Notes: generated from the sequence alone by a model not told the origin. A stretch of 64,000 nt of DNA from Crambe crambe (GCA_963924555.1 OZ004586.1:2500501-2564500); one strand, 5' to 3'. Positions 13,601 to 24,385 are shown, counted from the first letter of the stretch. Translations and numbers: made by a program.

Positions 13601-15947
13601 AGAGGGGAAGAAAGGAGAAGGGGAGAGGGAGAGGGGGAGAGAGGAAAAGGGAGAGAAAACAGGGAGGGGAGGGGGAGGAAAGAGGGAGAGAAGGAGGGGA
13701 GGGAGAGGGAGTGGGAAGTAGGTAGCTACGTAGTTATCTTGATGTGGAGATGCTAATGTATTCCAAGTGCTTCCCCTCCCTGATATCTGCCTAAAAATGA
13801 ATATGTGGACTGTACACGTAGCTACTATGCACATGATACCCGAATAACAATGATTGACTCACTCTCTGCAGGCATACCTTAACAAGACATACTACCCTCG
13901 CTACCAGTTCATTATGCCTGGGTGGTATGGTGAGAGATGGTGGGTTGGAGACAATGCCACCCAGAGGTATTTGATGGAGAAGTATCAGTGTTCTGTAACC
14001 AACAGGGAACAGGTGCTGGCATATTCCTTGTCTGTGCTTCAAGACGAGTTCCTAAAGGATTACTCAGAAATTGTGGACAGTGGAATTGTAAGGCATTATA
14101 AGAATCATCTTCTATCATTGTTCCATAATAATTATCCCCCCTTAGAATGGTGCAGAATTTTATGACGATTATAATCGCAGAATAGACTCGTCAGAATTTG
14201 ATCTGGAGTCAACCATGTATGCTCAGCAGTGCTATGATGCCACTTGGACCTATGCTAGAGCTCTCAATAAAACACTGACAGGTTGGACTTGTAGACAGTG
14301 AGAAACCTGCTTACTGCTACGTATAGGCCAGGAACAAGTGGCCTTTTAGGGAATAGAGGCAGTGTGTCATTATAGGGTGGTCTGATTAGACAGCTAGTTC
14401 TCTAACATGAGATCTTAAGCTTCCCATATCTCCCCTTTCCCGTGCCCCTCAATCTTAAGCTTCCCATACCTCCCCTTTCCCATGCCCCTCTCCTCCCTTC
14501 CCCCTCCTTCTCCCTTCCCTTCCCATCCCCTTCCTCCATAACACATTTTGACCAATTGGTCATCTTCCTTGTAGCTCTATCCAGTAATGGTCTCGATGAA
14601 CAGCTGCATCGCTTCAATCCTGCCTTGGAACCAGGAGACAGTTTTGGACCTAGGGTTTTCACCTATATGAACTCTTCCATACTCAACCTCATGCTCAAGA
14701 ACCTCGCTGACACAAACTTTCTTGGATTGACTGTAAGTCCTACAACTACGGCTCTAATTGTTCTTGGGATATATACCAGCTTGCCCCACACAGCCTCGCA
14801 ATTAAGCCACACCCATTCTTCTTTATTATTGAGTAGGGGAAAGAAAAGGTCCTATACGTACATGACTGGTTCTGCACAGTCAGCAAAATTCAAAGTCTGA
14901 TTGAATATGGGCAGGTTACAAAGAAATGCCCGCACTGCAATCTGGCAATTGCCAATTGCAGAAGCGCATATACGTAGCTAATTGCATCCCCACCCCCAAC
15001 ATAACATCATGTGACATAATTACGTAAAGTGTCCAGGATTTTATTGGACATCAGATTGAACTAGTCGTGTATAGGAATTTGACCAGACCTTTTCTTCCCC
15101 CTCCCTGCATGAGGAATTAAAATTATGTGTATGTTCGATCGGCATAATGATTATGATTATGCATGCACACTTGCCTAATTATACACTGAATTGCAAGTCG
15201 GTCATCACAAAAAGTTCAATTGTCAATTTGCACGCATGTGCCACTTCAAAACCAATGTAATTCAACACACATGCGTGAAATTTTTAGACAACCAACCTGC
15301 AAATTGGTGTAATGCTTTAATATTAACCACTCTTCGTGCATGCTCTCTTTTCCTGAATATGCAGGGTAACATTGAATTCAATGAGAATGGAGTGAGGGAG
15401 GTCAAGTCAGTGATTGTTGAACAGTATAGAAATAATGCATCAAATTCGTCCGTCAATGGTTAGCATAGTATATGGCCTACTCTATATAGCATTGCAAGTT
15501 AGCTATAATAGCTAGTCCCAAACTATGTATTTCAACTAGCCCTGACAACCATTTGGCACAGAATTAGTCCAACCATTATTGCGAGCGAAGCAAGCCCCTC
15601 TCTATGGTGTACAAACTGGAAAGGGATAGATAGACTCTATGAGAAGAGGGCATGCAACTTCATAATATCATAATGCAACATTTAAAGTTTTTGCAAAAGC
15701 AAGCTGTGTTGCTTCGCTCACCCTTCTGTGAACTAGTTATACAGTAATTAATGGGATGATTTCTGCCTTTGATGCTAAGAATGTTATGCTTTGATAACAA
15801 CTTTCTTTATTTTCACAGAGAACTGGATAAAAGTGAAGGTTGCTGAAATCTATTTGAATGAGACCAGCAACCCAGTATTTTCATATGTAGAAGGATATAC
15901 TGATAGCACATTATGGCCACGTAAGTATTAATTGGTTAGCATGGAAG

Positions 15948-16032
<85 letters not shown>

Positions 16033-18156
16033 CTGACAAAATCATATGAAGGAGAGAGTCTGAAATTCAATAGCTACTTTTGCTGACGAAATCGCATGAG
16101 GGAGATGATGATAAACTTTGCTTGGCTTTATAAGATCTGGCCATTACATTTTTTGCTCATAATAATATTATGAAAAATGGCTAATGAAATTTTTAGGTTT
16201 TTAATAAATAGAAATATAAGATAAGCACCATACTGAAATGGTTAGATTCACATTTTGAGCATAATAATTATAATTATTATGCAAACAGATGGAGCAATAC
16301 CGTATGATGGTGTGCCAGTGACACAAATAACTGTTGTGCACATCAGCATGAGCATAGTTTATGGAATACTAACAGCTGGAGGGATCATTTTTGCCTTAGT
16401 TTGCCTCGTCTTCAACATCTACTTCAGGAACTCTAAGTACGTGTCTCACTGTTTGTTTATTGTTAGTTGTTTTGTTGTTTATTGTTTGTTTTGTTGTTCA
16501 TTGTTTGTTGTTTTGTTGTTTATTGTTTGTTTTGTTGTTCATTGTTTGTTGTTTTGTTGTTTATTGTTTGTTTTGTTGTTCATTGTTTGTTGTTTTGTTG
16601 TTTATTGTTTGTTTTGTTGTTCATTGTTTGTTGTTTTGTTGTTTATTGTTTGTTGTTTTGTTGTTCATTGTTTGTTGTTTTATTGTTCATTGTTTGTTGT
16701 TTTGTTGTTCATTGTTTGTTGTTTTATTGTTTGTCATTTGTTGTTTTGCCATTTGTTTTTTTTTGTTGTACGTTGTTTATTTATTGTTGTTGTTTTTGTC
16801 TTGGTGCTTACTGTACTGCTGGTTAAAATCATATATTATAATATAGGCTAATGAAGTTGAGCAGCAGGAATTTAAACTACCTCATTATCACAGGGGCAAT
16901 CCTCTTTTACACCAACCTCATTTTATTAGTAATTCCAGTAAAAAATCCTCGTACATTCGTCATAAGATCAATGGTAAGTAAGGATGAATAAGTGCAGTGG
17001 AACCTACGATAAAGGATACTGACAAACCTGGACAATCTAGAAGTACCTTTGTAGCTATAATACACTATACAACATAACCTCCAAGTAAATATTGGCTGTT
17101 CCACTGACTGTATAATAAAAGGAGCTGATCTAGGAAAAGTGAGGAGTGGCTGGCTATATAGGCAATCCCTTCTACATGATCAAACTCATGCAGTTATAAA
17201 TCGAAGTATTTTGTAGCTAGCTAGCTACCTGGATTCAAAAATCCTGGCTCACCATTGAGATAATTTATCATTCAACTAGAAGCCTTCTTTCTGAAGTTGC
17301 AAACTCTCTTTGATTATGCATAAGCTGGCTGAAATAAGATTTCAGCTGTTTGGGTTATAGCTAGTACTCAGTCTAGCACATCACTCCATCATGTGGTTAT
17401 CACAATGGTGACCTTTACCAACTTGGTTACGTGCATATGCGCACAGGTGGTTCTCCTATTATGTTTGGGTTCTGAAATTGTCTGTGGTTGTAGCTATACG
17501 AGCATACTCAAACTGTTGCTGGCTAGCTACATTATCGTAGCTGTATTGTTACAACTGTAATTTTGCTAACTTATCACTTACGTATGTCTTCCATAATACC
17601 TCACTGTTTCTTGGTACCCTTATTCGCCCTATGGCAAAGGTTGCAGCTGCTTTGTGTGCTAGACTACAACTAAGATAATAACTATGAATTTGGAGGTGCT
17701 GGGGTTCAATCAGTCAAGTGACTTGAATATTCTGTCTATAGGTATCATTGTGGCTTGGTGAGGTAGGCTACTACCTGTGTTTTGGAACAATTGTAATGAA
17801 GATGATGAGAATATGGTACATCTTTCACAATGCAATGTCCACTGCCACCAAAAAGGTAAGAAATACATCGCCACCTACCGAAAGAATGATACTGTGAAGT
17901 GAAATGGTTTTTCTTTTCCAGGTTGTTCATGATTGGATCCTTGCACTTATCGTCCTGATTTTGGTTGGCATTGTAATTATCATCTTGACTGTTTTTATGA
18001 TTGTTGATAGGGACAATCTCGTAGCAATTCATGTACCTGATCTAGAGAACAATCAGGAAGTGGTTGGGGTGAGTTTAGTGACAGCCGACAAGTATAATTA
18101 ATGAAATTCGTCTATCAAACTAAATTTCTAGCCACGTATGTGGTTAATTTTTTGAT

Positions 18157-18200
<44 letters not shown>

Positions 18201-21200
18201 AAACAACAACAACAATAAATTATAAAGTTCTAGATACAAAAATGAGATGGGAAACATGGAGAATCAAAAATAAAATGCCAGCCAAAAAAAAAAACTGCTT
18301 AAATTAAATTTCTCAACTAGCAATGAGTGCATAGCTATGGAAACTTGTTATTATTTTTTATACACAGATGTTTGGGATTATAGTACAATACTTCATTTTC
18401 GATATTGCCTCAGAGGCTTATTTCTACCTGATGATTAGTCTAACTTCCTTTGAAGTTCTCCTTCAAATTATGGCACTTATTTTTGCTCTCTGCACGAAAA
18501 ATGTGAAAGTGAAAGGTCTCGACGACTCACGTTACGTGATTGTATCTGTTTATATCACAAGCATCATATTCATTGTCCAGTTCACCACATTCGTCACTCT
18601 TTTCACAAGTTTGACTGCATTAACTGCCGTTTCTGCCACTGGATACTTCATTGCTACTACTGCCATTCTACTCCTAATCTACATACCCAAGGTTGCATTT
18701 TAGAGTGGGAATTTAGTATCTGTGTTATCTACATACCCAAGGTTGCATTTTAGAGTGGGGATTTAGTGTCTGTGTTATCTACATACCCAAGGTTGCATTT
18801 TAGAGTGGGAATTTAGTGTCTGTGTTATCTACATACCCAAGGTTGCATTTTAGAGTGTCTGTGTTATCTACATACCCAAGGTTGCATTTTAGAGTGGGAA
18901 TTTAGTGTCTGTGTTATCTACATACCCAAGGTTGCATTTTAGAGTGGGAATTTAGTGTCTGTGTTATCTACATACCCAAGGTTGCATTTTAGAGTGGGAA
19001 TTTAGTGTCTGTGTTATCTACATACCCAAGGTTGCATTTTAGAGTGGGTGTTATGATCAATGGAATTCAGGTGTATAGCCAGGATTTTATCATAGGGGGC
19101 GCTTAGAAATATCCGCGTGCTTTGCACATGGAAAATTTTTGCCTAGCTATGCCCACTTCCCTTAACCACACCTTCACGCCCACTTGATGCCGTCCTAGTT
19201 AGCCCTGCCCAATTATCATTAGTCGACCTTTAAACTAATAGTAGTTAGCTATTGTGTTAGCAGAAGTAGTTTATTAGGTATAAAATAAGCGTAGTTTTTA
19301 CAGTTTAGTTCAATTGAGCTTGGTGGATCTGGGAGAAAATTATTACCGTAATCGTATAAATTTTCGGAGGTTTAAAATTTCGTGATTTCCGGAGCTGTTC
19401 CTATAATAAAAAATTTCCGCAGGTCTAATTTTCGTAGCAAGCACATGGAAAATAATCCGCATAATTGCCTGCTGCTGGGGCCGAGTGACATGCATGATGG
19501 CTACCTTCTCGTGATTCGTGGCTACTACAGAGAAATCTAGATAGTCCCCCAAAAAGAAGAAAAGCTGGGCTGGCGACGCCAGACTAAAATCTAGACTGCT
19601 ACGGAAGGCGAGACGCTTCGTTGTAGAAGAGAGACAGGTAACGGCCATAATCCCGGTAATGAAGCATGATACTTTCGTCGCACGGACTATCTGCTCCAGG
19701 TTTTTTTCCAGCTGCTATCGATATCGCATTGCACACGCATGCGCATCGTCGTCATATATGACGTCATAGTACTAAGACTTCGTTTATTATTTTCGAGGAT
19801 TCTGATCGACTACGAAAAAAACAAAAATAAAACCCCATCGAAAATTTATACGATTACGGTAGTAAGTACGTAGCTAGATTGGTAAATCTTGGTCTGTTAA
19901 TAATTAGCTAGCTATTTAGTACACAGCTCAAAGGGGGTGCTGAGCCCCTCCCTCTCCCTGGCTACGCGCCTGGGAATTGGCTGATTATATACACATTGCG
20001 CGGGTACTGCAACTCATGATGAGATGGAGAAGAGGTTGGAAAGTTACAAGGGCCACTCCCCTCATGTAGGTGGGATGCCTGACCCTTCCCAGGCCAACTG
20101 GGACAACCACATCCGTTTGTTAGAGTCATGTAGTACAATTGTAGCTAGGTAGCTAGCCTGCTTTAGCAAAAGGCCAGTACATTATTGGTTGTTGTTGAGA
20201 GGTCTTTAATGATACCTGACATTCAAACCAATGATAATAAAAGATGGCCTTCCTTTCTCGCAGTAGCTACAGTGAAGATTACTGATAATTTCCCCCTCCC
20301 CCCCCCCCCCCCCCAACTTACACAGATGGTGTTGATGTATAAAGATCCAAAGGGTGAAACGCTCTTCGACAGCATGACCCCACGTACTGAGATCACAACC
20401 GACCGGAAACTGAGTCGAGGTTCTACTGTGAACTCACCCACTGATAGTTCAAGTAAAAATGGGTTTAATATGTACGGGAAAAGATGGCTGAATCGAAGGG
20501 TGACAACTTGTGGTGTTCTCTCTGATGAGCAGGGGAAAAAAGAAGAAGAGTCAAAGTCAAAACTGCGCAAAGTATCCAGCTATGATACGACTGTATGCAA
20601 GGTAATAATTTATGACACTATCTACATATCAGTAGTAATCTCCTTCACGGTACGATCACATGACCTAGTCCTATGAAGTCACATAACCAAAATTATAAGG
20701 AAATTTTCACCTTCCAAACAAGTATGGTACATGCTTATAGCTAGCTTTAAAACTGGGTCATTTTATGATTTATTAGGTGTCTCTTAAGGTGGCGGGGGGC
20801 GTGTTAGCTTGTTGTTGCAACAGATTCTTGTTCATTATAGCCCTGTATTATTGCTTTGCTGTAGAGAAAAGTCAGTGCTCCAGTCCTTAAGAGCAGCATC
20901 CTGTCCAGTTCACTTGATACACAAAGAAAGACTAGCGGAGTAAGCTTCAGTGAAGACTGTATTGTCAATAGGGATGCCTTCCAAATTGATGATCTGTCAG
21001 GTGGAAAGAGTGAAAACGGTAACATAACTTTGGAGGAAAGACGTATAATGAATGAGGAGCCAGCTGCACATGCTATTCAAGTTGATACTCCAGATGCTCA
21101 AAACAGTGGCATAACCTTAGAGGGAAGTGCAATTCAAGATGGTATTCCTAGTAAGAAGGAAACTACAAAGAGTGACATGTGCCACATAACTTCAGATGAA

Positions 21201-21350
21201 AACTGTATTGTAAATGAGGCTGCTATTCAACTCAGAAGTCCAATCAGTCCCGTGTTGACTTCATCACTTGACAGGTATGAAGCCAGTGACAGCAATATTA
21301 TAATGACAGATGAAATCTGTGTTGTAAATGAAGCCACTTCACAAGCATAG
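7568..21350 (+). CDS. Gene B: GABA-B-like class C GPCR, about 1040 aa
   Basis: Seventeen exons: 7568-7882, 11161-11298, 11423-11593, 13124-13228, 13283-13348, 13872-14087, 14146-14281, 14575-14732, 15365-15458, 15819-15920, 16289-16436, 16847-16973, 17742-17855, 17922-18068, 18368-18691, 20326-20601, 20865-21350. All borders are GT-AG and the frame stays open. Residues 1-24 look like a signal peptide; about 40-490 form a VFT domain (GCS, SSSPALS and GWY motifs as in human GB1); seven TM helices follow (exons 11-15, about 501-787), then a long cytoplasmic tail. The ICL3-TM6 stretch NVKVKGLDDSRYV aligns with the human GB2 equivalent. The tail is longer than in C-F because exon 17 (162 codons with stop) carries four diverged copies of a CIVNEA-type motif. 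Intron 1 is 3.3 kb. Very likely a functional plasma-membrane receptor; ligand unknown. Confidence 0.9.
7883..11160. other. Intron 1 of gene B
   Basis: Long intron between the signal-peptide exon and VFT exon 2. It contains an (AAC)n run near 10577-10635 and scattered TAGCTAGC motifs, but no exon-like open stretch that I could support on either strand. Confidence 0.7.
11804..11975. repeat. 'TGGAACCTC' family repeat in gene B intron 3
   Basis: Begins CAGTGAAACCGCCAATAAAGG and continues with the family phrases AAACCTCTCAATC, AAGTACCTTTGTAA, CTTCCAAAAGAGGACAACC and AAAAGCTGGGTCCC. The 3' inverted end is not clear. Confidence 0.6.
12506..12680. repeat. Imperfect tandem duplication, about 90 bp unit
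   Basis: Two diverged copies of a unit containing CTGTTCTTTCCTGC(A/G)TGTATTGTCTAC and GAGATCTAAGG, in intron 3 of gene B. No coding function seen. Confidence 0.7.
13560..13715. repeat. Polypurine (G/A) tract in gene B intron 5
   Basis: About 150 bp that is almost all purine on the plus strand, just upstream of exon 6. A diverged pyrimidine-rich block with an internal duplication lies in intron 7 at 14420-14545. Apparent Ser/Pro- or Gly/Arg-rich frames across these are low-complexity artefacts. Confidence 0.8.
15947..16028. repeat. (GA)n microsatellite in gene B intron 10
   Basis: AG repeat with one GG interruption, 27 bp after the exon 10 donor. Confidence 0.95.
16446..16745. repeat. 41-bp TTG-rich minisatellite in gene B intron 11
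   Basis: The landmark TTGTTGTTCA ends at 16500, 16541, 16582 and 16623, giving a 41-bp period, and then degrades. The Cys/Phe/Val/Leu-rich frames over this region arise from the repeat and continue from exon 11 past its donor at 16437, so they are not protein coding. Confidence 0.9.
16994..17105. repeat. 'TGGAACCTC' family repeat in gene B intron 12
   Basis: Starts CAGTGGAACCTACGATAAAGG and ends GGCTGTTCCACTG, an inverted pair, with inner phrases AAGTACCTTTGTA and ATAACCTCCAA shared with other copies. The 20 bp after the donor of exon 12 separate it from coding sequence. Confidence 0.7.
18158..18214. repeat. (AAC)n microsatellite in gene B intron 14
   Basis: About 18 AAC units with one interruption. 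Confidence 0.95.
18677..19046 (+). repeat. 50-bp minisatellite grown from the exon 15 splice donor of gene B
   Basis: ACATACCCAAGGTTGCATTTTAG recurs at 18681, 18731, 18781, 18831, 18870, 18920, 18970 and 19020: seven steps of 50 bp with one shortened to 39 bp. The first copy is the real end of exon 15 (codons for the TM7 end, YIPK) plus its GT donor. Each later copy repeats the last exon bases and the donor, so eight tandem donor-like sites precede intron 15 proper. Units contain in-frame TAG and are not a multiple of three. Confidence 0.95.
19346..19859. mobile_element. TA-flanked TIR element (MITE), copy 1, in gene B intron 15
   Basis: Ends are CCGTAATCGTATAAATTTTCG and its reverse complement, each flanked by TA (19344-19345 and 19860-19861), as expected for a Tc1/mariner-like target duplication. 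It has no transposase frame. It contains the palindrome TGACGTCA, and a CTGGCGTCGCCAG-containing block shared with other elements here. A second, inverted copy is at 60493-61148. Confidence 0.85.
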
Positions 21351-21531
21351 CTAGTATTATTACTGTGTATATAGCAACTCACTGAATACATCCTCAAATA
21401 CAATGTCATAACAACACAACTATTCACAATAATAATTTTTCAAAATGAGCATGCGCACATGCAGGGCATGCGGGGCGGAGCATTATACTTCCTGCAAAAA
21501 ATGAACTTTTGCAGGAAGTACATGTACCCAT

Positions 21532-21712
21532 GAGCTCAAGAAAGCAATGAAAAGTGGATAGATCTGATTGCTGTCTGGGTCACAGTATAGTCTTGACTGT
21601 TCAGTAAACTGTCATTAACTGGAGGATAGCTCTGCTTGTAGACATCTTTGCCATCTCTTATTGGCAAGAACAGGATCATAACATATATATAGCGTAGATG
21701 TACCATATTCAT
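21532..21712 (-). pseudogene. Inverted 5' half of a receptor exon 1
   Basis: Reading the minus strand from the ATG at 21712, the sequence tracks gene C exon 1 (same start context, ATGTTATGATCCTGTTCTTG, then Val-Tyr-Lys-Gln-Ser-Tyr-Pro-Pro) until GAGCTC at 21532. A 2-bp insertion in the Asp-Tyr-Cys region shifts the frame. The other half of the exon continues in the opposite orientation from 21781. Confidence 0.85.
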
Positions 21713-21780
21713 TAGTGTAACTATTACTTATTCAAAATTTATAACCAGCGTGAGATGGGCATATAATATTATTAACTATC

Positions 21781-21885
21781 CTTTGGAGGAAGTAATGGAG
21801 GAGTTCCAGGTGTGCAGATAACACTGGACAAGACTCTTCTATGTTATCTGGGTACTCTCTCCACTATACTCTCAAAGATTTAAAT
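21781..21885 (+). pseudogene. Direct 3' half of the same split exon 1
   Basis: Matches exon 1 from the Phe-Gly-Gly codons to Lys-Asp-(Ser)-Asn with small deletions (part of the DEINRDSS region is lost) and a GTGAGT donor at 21886. It cannot be joined in frame to the inverted half. Confidence 0.85.
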
Positions 21886-23330
21886 GTGAGTTGGCTGCAT
21901 GGAAAAAAGTACCTCCATCACTGAGAAAGATTATTGATCAATGCATGTATACCTAATATATATTATACACAGCTAACTAGCTATTGTACAAAATATTTTG
22001 AGTTGGTTGTCAGTCTTTATCCCCCAAACTTTATTACCCAAATCAAATGGCAAAGGACATTGTAAAGTTGACATGGATACAAAACTGTTTTCAAGGAGTG
22101 AAGTTGTGTTCTAGCTAGAAGCAGGAAATTGATTATTGTTTAGCCCCATGGCATGTGGCTTGACCCCTTGCTGGTTAGCTGTAATGGACAAACCTTATAA
22201 AGTTACTTTACTTATTATATAGTTATTATCTTTGATATGTACAAGAGTCAATAGGTCAATAGTGTTACAATAATTTCTACTAGGAAAACAGTCCTTGATT
22301 ATAAAGCAACTGTGTGTGTTATGTTACATAACAATATAGCATGCTACATTTTGTTGCAAAAGAACATATCTACAGAGAGCTTTGGGTCAGCAATAACTAT
22401 AATCATAATGCAAATCAGGGCAAGTATATAGGGATGTTCAAAATTCCTCATTGTAGTCACCGACTTCCTCACTCATTCCATGACATTGTCCAAAAGAATA
22501 AATTTTTGCAAATAGGATTTGAATTCTCTGGTCATTTCACTCAAGGTCTCATACAGTTGCATGCATGCTTAAATGAATGAGATTTCAAGTGTAATCTAAT
22601 TTTTGTGGTCAAGCTTTATCGACTTATGGTAGCTAACACATTTTTCCATTTTAATGTTATGATAATGCATTCTTTAGAGTAACACATGCCCTGTGTAACA
22701 TTATTCACACAGCTAAAAGGTACAGTATAGGGGAAAAAACGTACTTCAGGAGAGTAGGCTCCTGCTGCTCATGTTCAATGTAGCTAAGTGTGTATAATTA
22801 TGCTAGTTAACTGGCTCATGGTGTGCACCTTTAATTTTCTTGTAGAAAAAAATTAATTACACTTTATAATAACCTTGGCCAACCTATAACCTGCCAGTTA
22901 CAATGTAAGTAATGGATTCCAAGTATTCCCACCCACTATTCCCATTTACCCTACGTACATATACATCAGGCATATTCCTGATTCAGCTCCCTAATGTAGA
23001 CCTTCTACTGACAGAGTCCTGATGTACTTGCCTATTGCCTATAGCTGGTGTCCTAAGATAGCATACCTATATTGTCAACTGCATCTTTATTAAAAGGCTT
23101 GTCTCCTCCTGTCCCTCTTCCTACGCCCATTGCAGTAAGAGGTAAAGTGGAATTCCAAGAGAGTTTCCGTAATGCTTCATCACTGTATCTATCACTACCA
23201 AGATCATTTAAAATGTTTATTTTAAAACAACAAACTGTGTCCTTTGTCAAAATTATTATTTTTTGTTGGCTACTGATTATATTTTTATCTGCAACTTGAG
23301 ATCAACCAATCATAACAATGGTTTTCAAAC
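21886..23330. repeat. Segmental duplicate of gene C intron 1 (copy 1)
   Basis: Runs parallel to 24943-27090 with long near-identical blocks, for example 23040-23320 against 26765-27040, interrupted by indels. Apparent short frames in both copies (around 23072 and 26798) are shared noncoding sequence; they show frame-breaking indels between copies, so I do not call a gene. Confidence 0.85.
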
Positions 23331-23545
23331 AGACCTGCAAAGTACCTGCATGCTAAGTATAAGCTGGTACTGAGTAGAAAGATTTTCTGAGAAATAGAAT
23401 GCTGGCTTCAGCAAGCAATGCATCCATATAACCAACATCCTCTAATCTCTATTCAAGACATCAAGGAGGAATCTCATAGTGCTTCCTGGTGCAGGAATTT
23501 ATAGACTCAACAATAAACAAACAACTATACACTGAAATATAGTGC

Positions 23546-23638
23546 AGTGCATGCTTGAATAAAGGTAGTGATATAATTATAAATAATTATAATAATAATA
23601 TTTATAATTATATCACTACCTTTATTCAAGCATGCACT
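23546..23638. repeat. Hairpin, two 39-bp arms
   Basis: Arms 23546-23584 and 23600-23638 are exact reverse complements around a 15-bp AT spacer. The homologous place in the second copy (about 27235-27265) keeps only the left arm in diverged form. Confidence 0.9.
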
Positions 23639-23935
23639 ACACTGTATAGTTTTTGACTATCTATGCAGATAACGGAGAAAAAATTTACTGGTCGAAAATT
23701 ATGGGGAAGTGGTTAGAAAATGTCGTTTATTGTTGTTTTCATCATGGATGCCTAACTCTCCTACGTTTGCATGCATTTATGCATTGTCCATTAAACAGAT
23801 CGAGAGTTAATGAATCGATGATTAACACTTCCTATGAAATGTTGTTGACTTAAAATCTACCCAGAAAATTTAATGTTGGCTTAATTATGCGTATTTGTAT
23901 AGACATGTTCCTTATTAAATTTTCTTACGATACAG

Positions 23936-24385
23936 TGTAGTAGACACGTTGCTTTGGCATCCTTCTACACTCAGATGTTCCAACTCCCTACCTAGTTGGG
24001 GATCAGTGAGCTTCAGTGAAGACTGTATCGTCAATAGAGCTGCCTTCCAAATTGATGATCTATCAGATGGAAAGAGTGAAAATGGTAACATAACTTTGGA
24101 GGAAAGTTGTATAATGAACGAGGAGCCAGCTGCATTCAAGTTGACTCCCGAGATGCTCAAAACAGTGGCATAACCTCAGCTGCAATTCAAGATGGTATTC
24201 CTAGTAAGAAGGAAACTACAAAGAGTGACGTGTGTGCCACATAACTTCAGATGAAAACTGTATTGTAAATGAGGCTGTGTCCCGTGTTGACTTCATCACT
24301 TGATAACAGGTATGAGGCCAGTGGCCCAGTGACAGCAATAACAACAGATGAAATCTGTGTTGTAAATGAAGCCAACTCCGCTATA
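23936..24385 (+). pseudogene. Exon 2 / exon 17 chimeric relic
   Basis: Begins at an intact-looking acceptor (TACAG) with the exon 2 codons Cys-Ser-Arg-His-Val-Ala-Leu, meets an in-frame TAG after LPT (about 23993), and at about 24003 passes directly into a sequence matching gene B exon 17 from its Val-Ser-Phe-Ser-Glu-Asp-Cys codons to the tail end. Frameshifting deletions follow. The join removes everything from the rest of exon 2 to the start of exon 17. Confidence 0.85.

Noticed and set aside
13854-14118. Minus-strand frames rich in Cys/His opposite exon 6, recurring in D, E and F
   Set aside because: They are antisense shadows of the highly conserved exon 6, so their conservation follows from the sense protein.
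16255-16851. Long hydrophobic Cys/Phe/Val/Leu frame
   Set aside because: Only the first part (16289-16436) is the real TM1 exon; the rest is the TTG minisatellite past the donor.
19343-19648. Minus-strand frame of about 100 codons, with a twin near 60840-60953
   Set aside because: Both lie within copies of the same MITE; there is no transposase similarity, and the frame is not conserved across the whole element.
23072-23299. Short frame (LLKGLSPPVPLPTP...) repeated at 26798
   Set aside because: The two copies belong to a duplicated intron 1 block; an indel shifts the frame between copies and there is no splice or start support.
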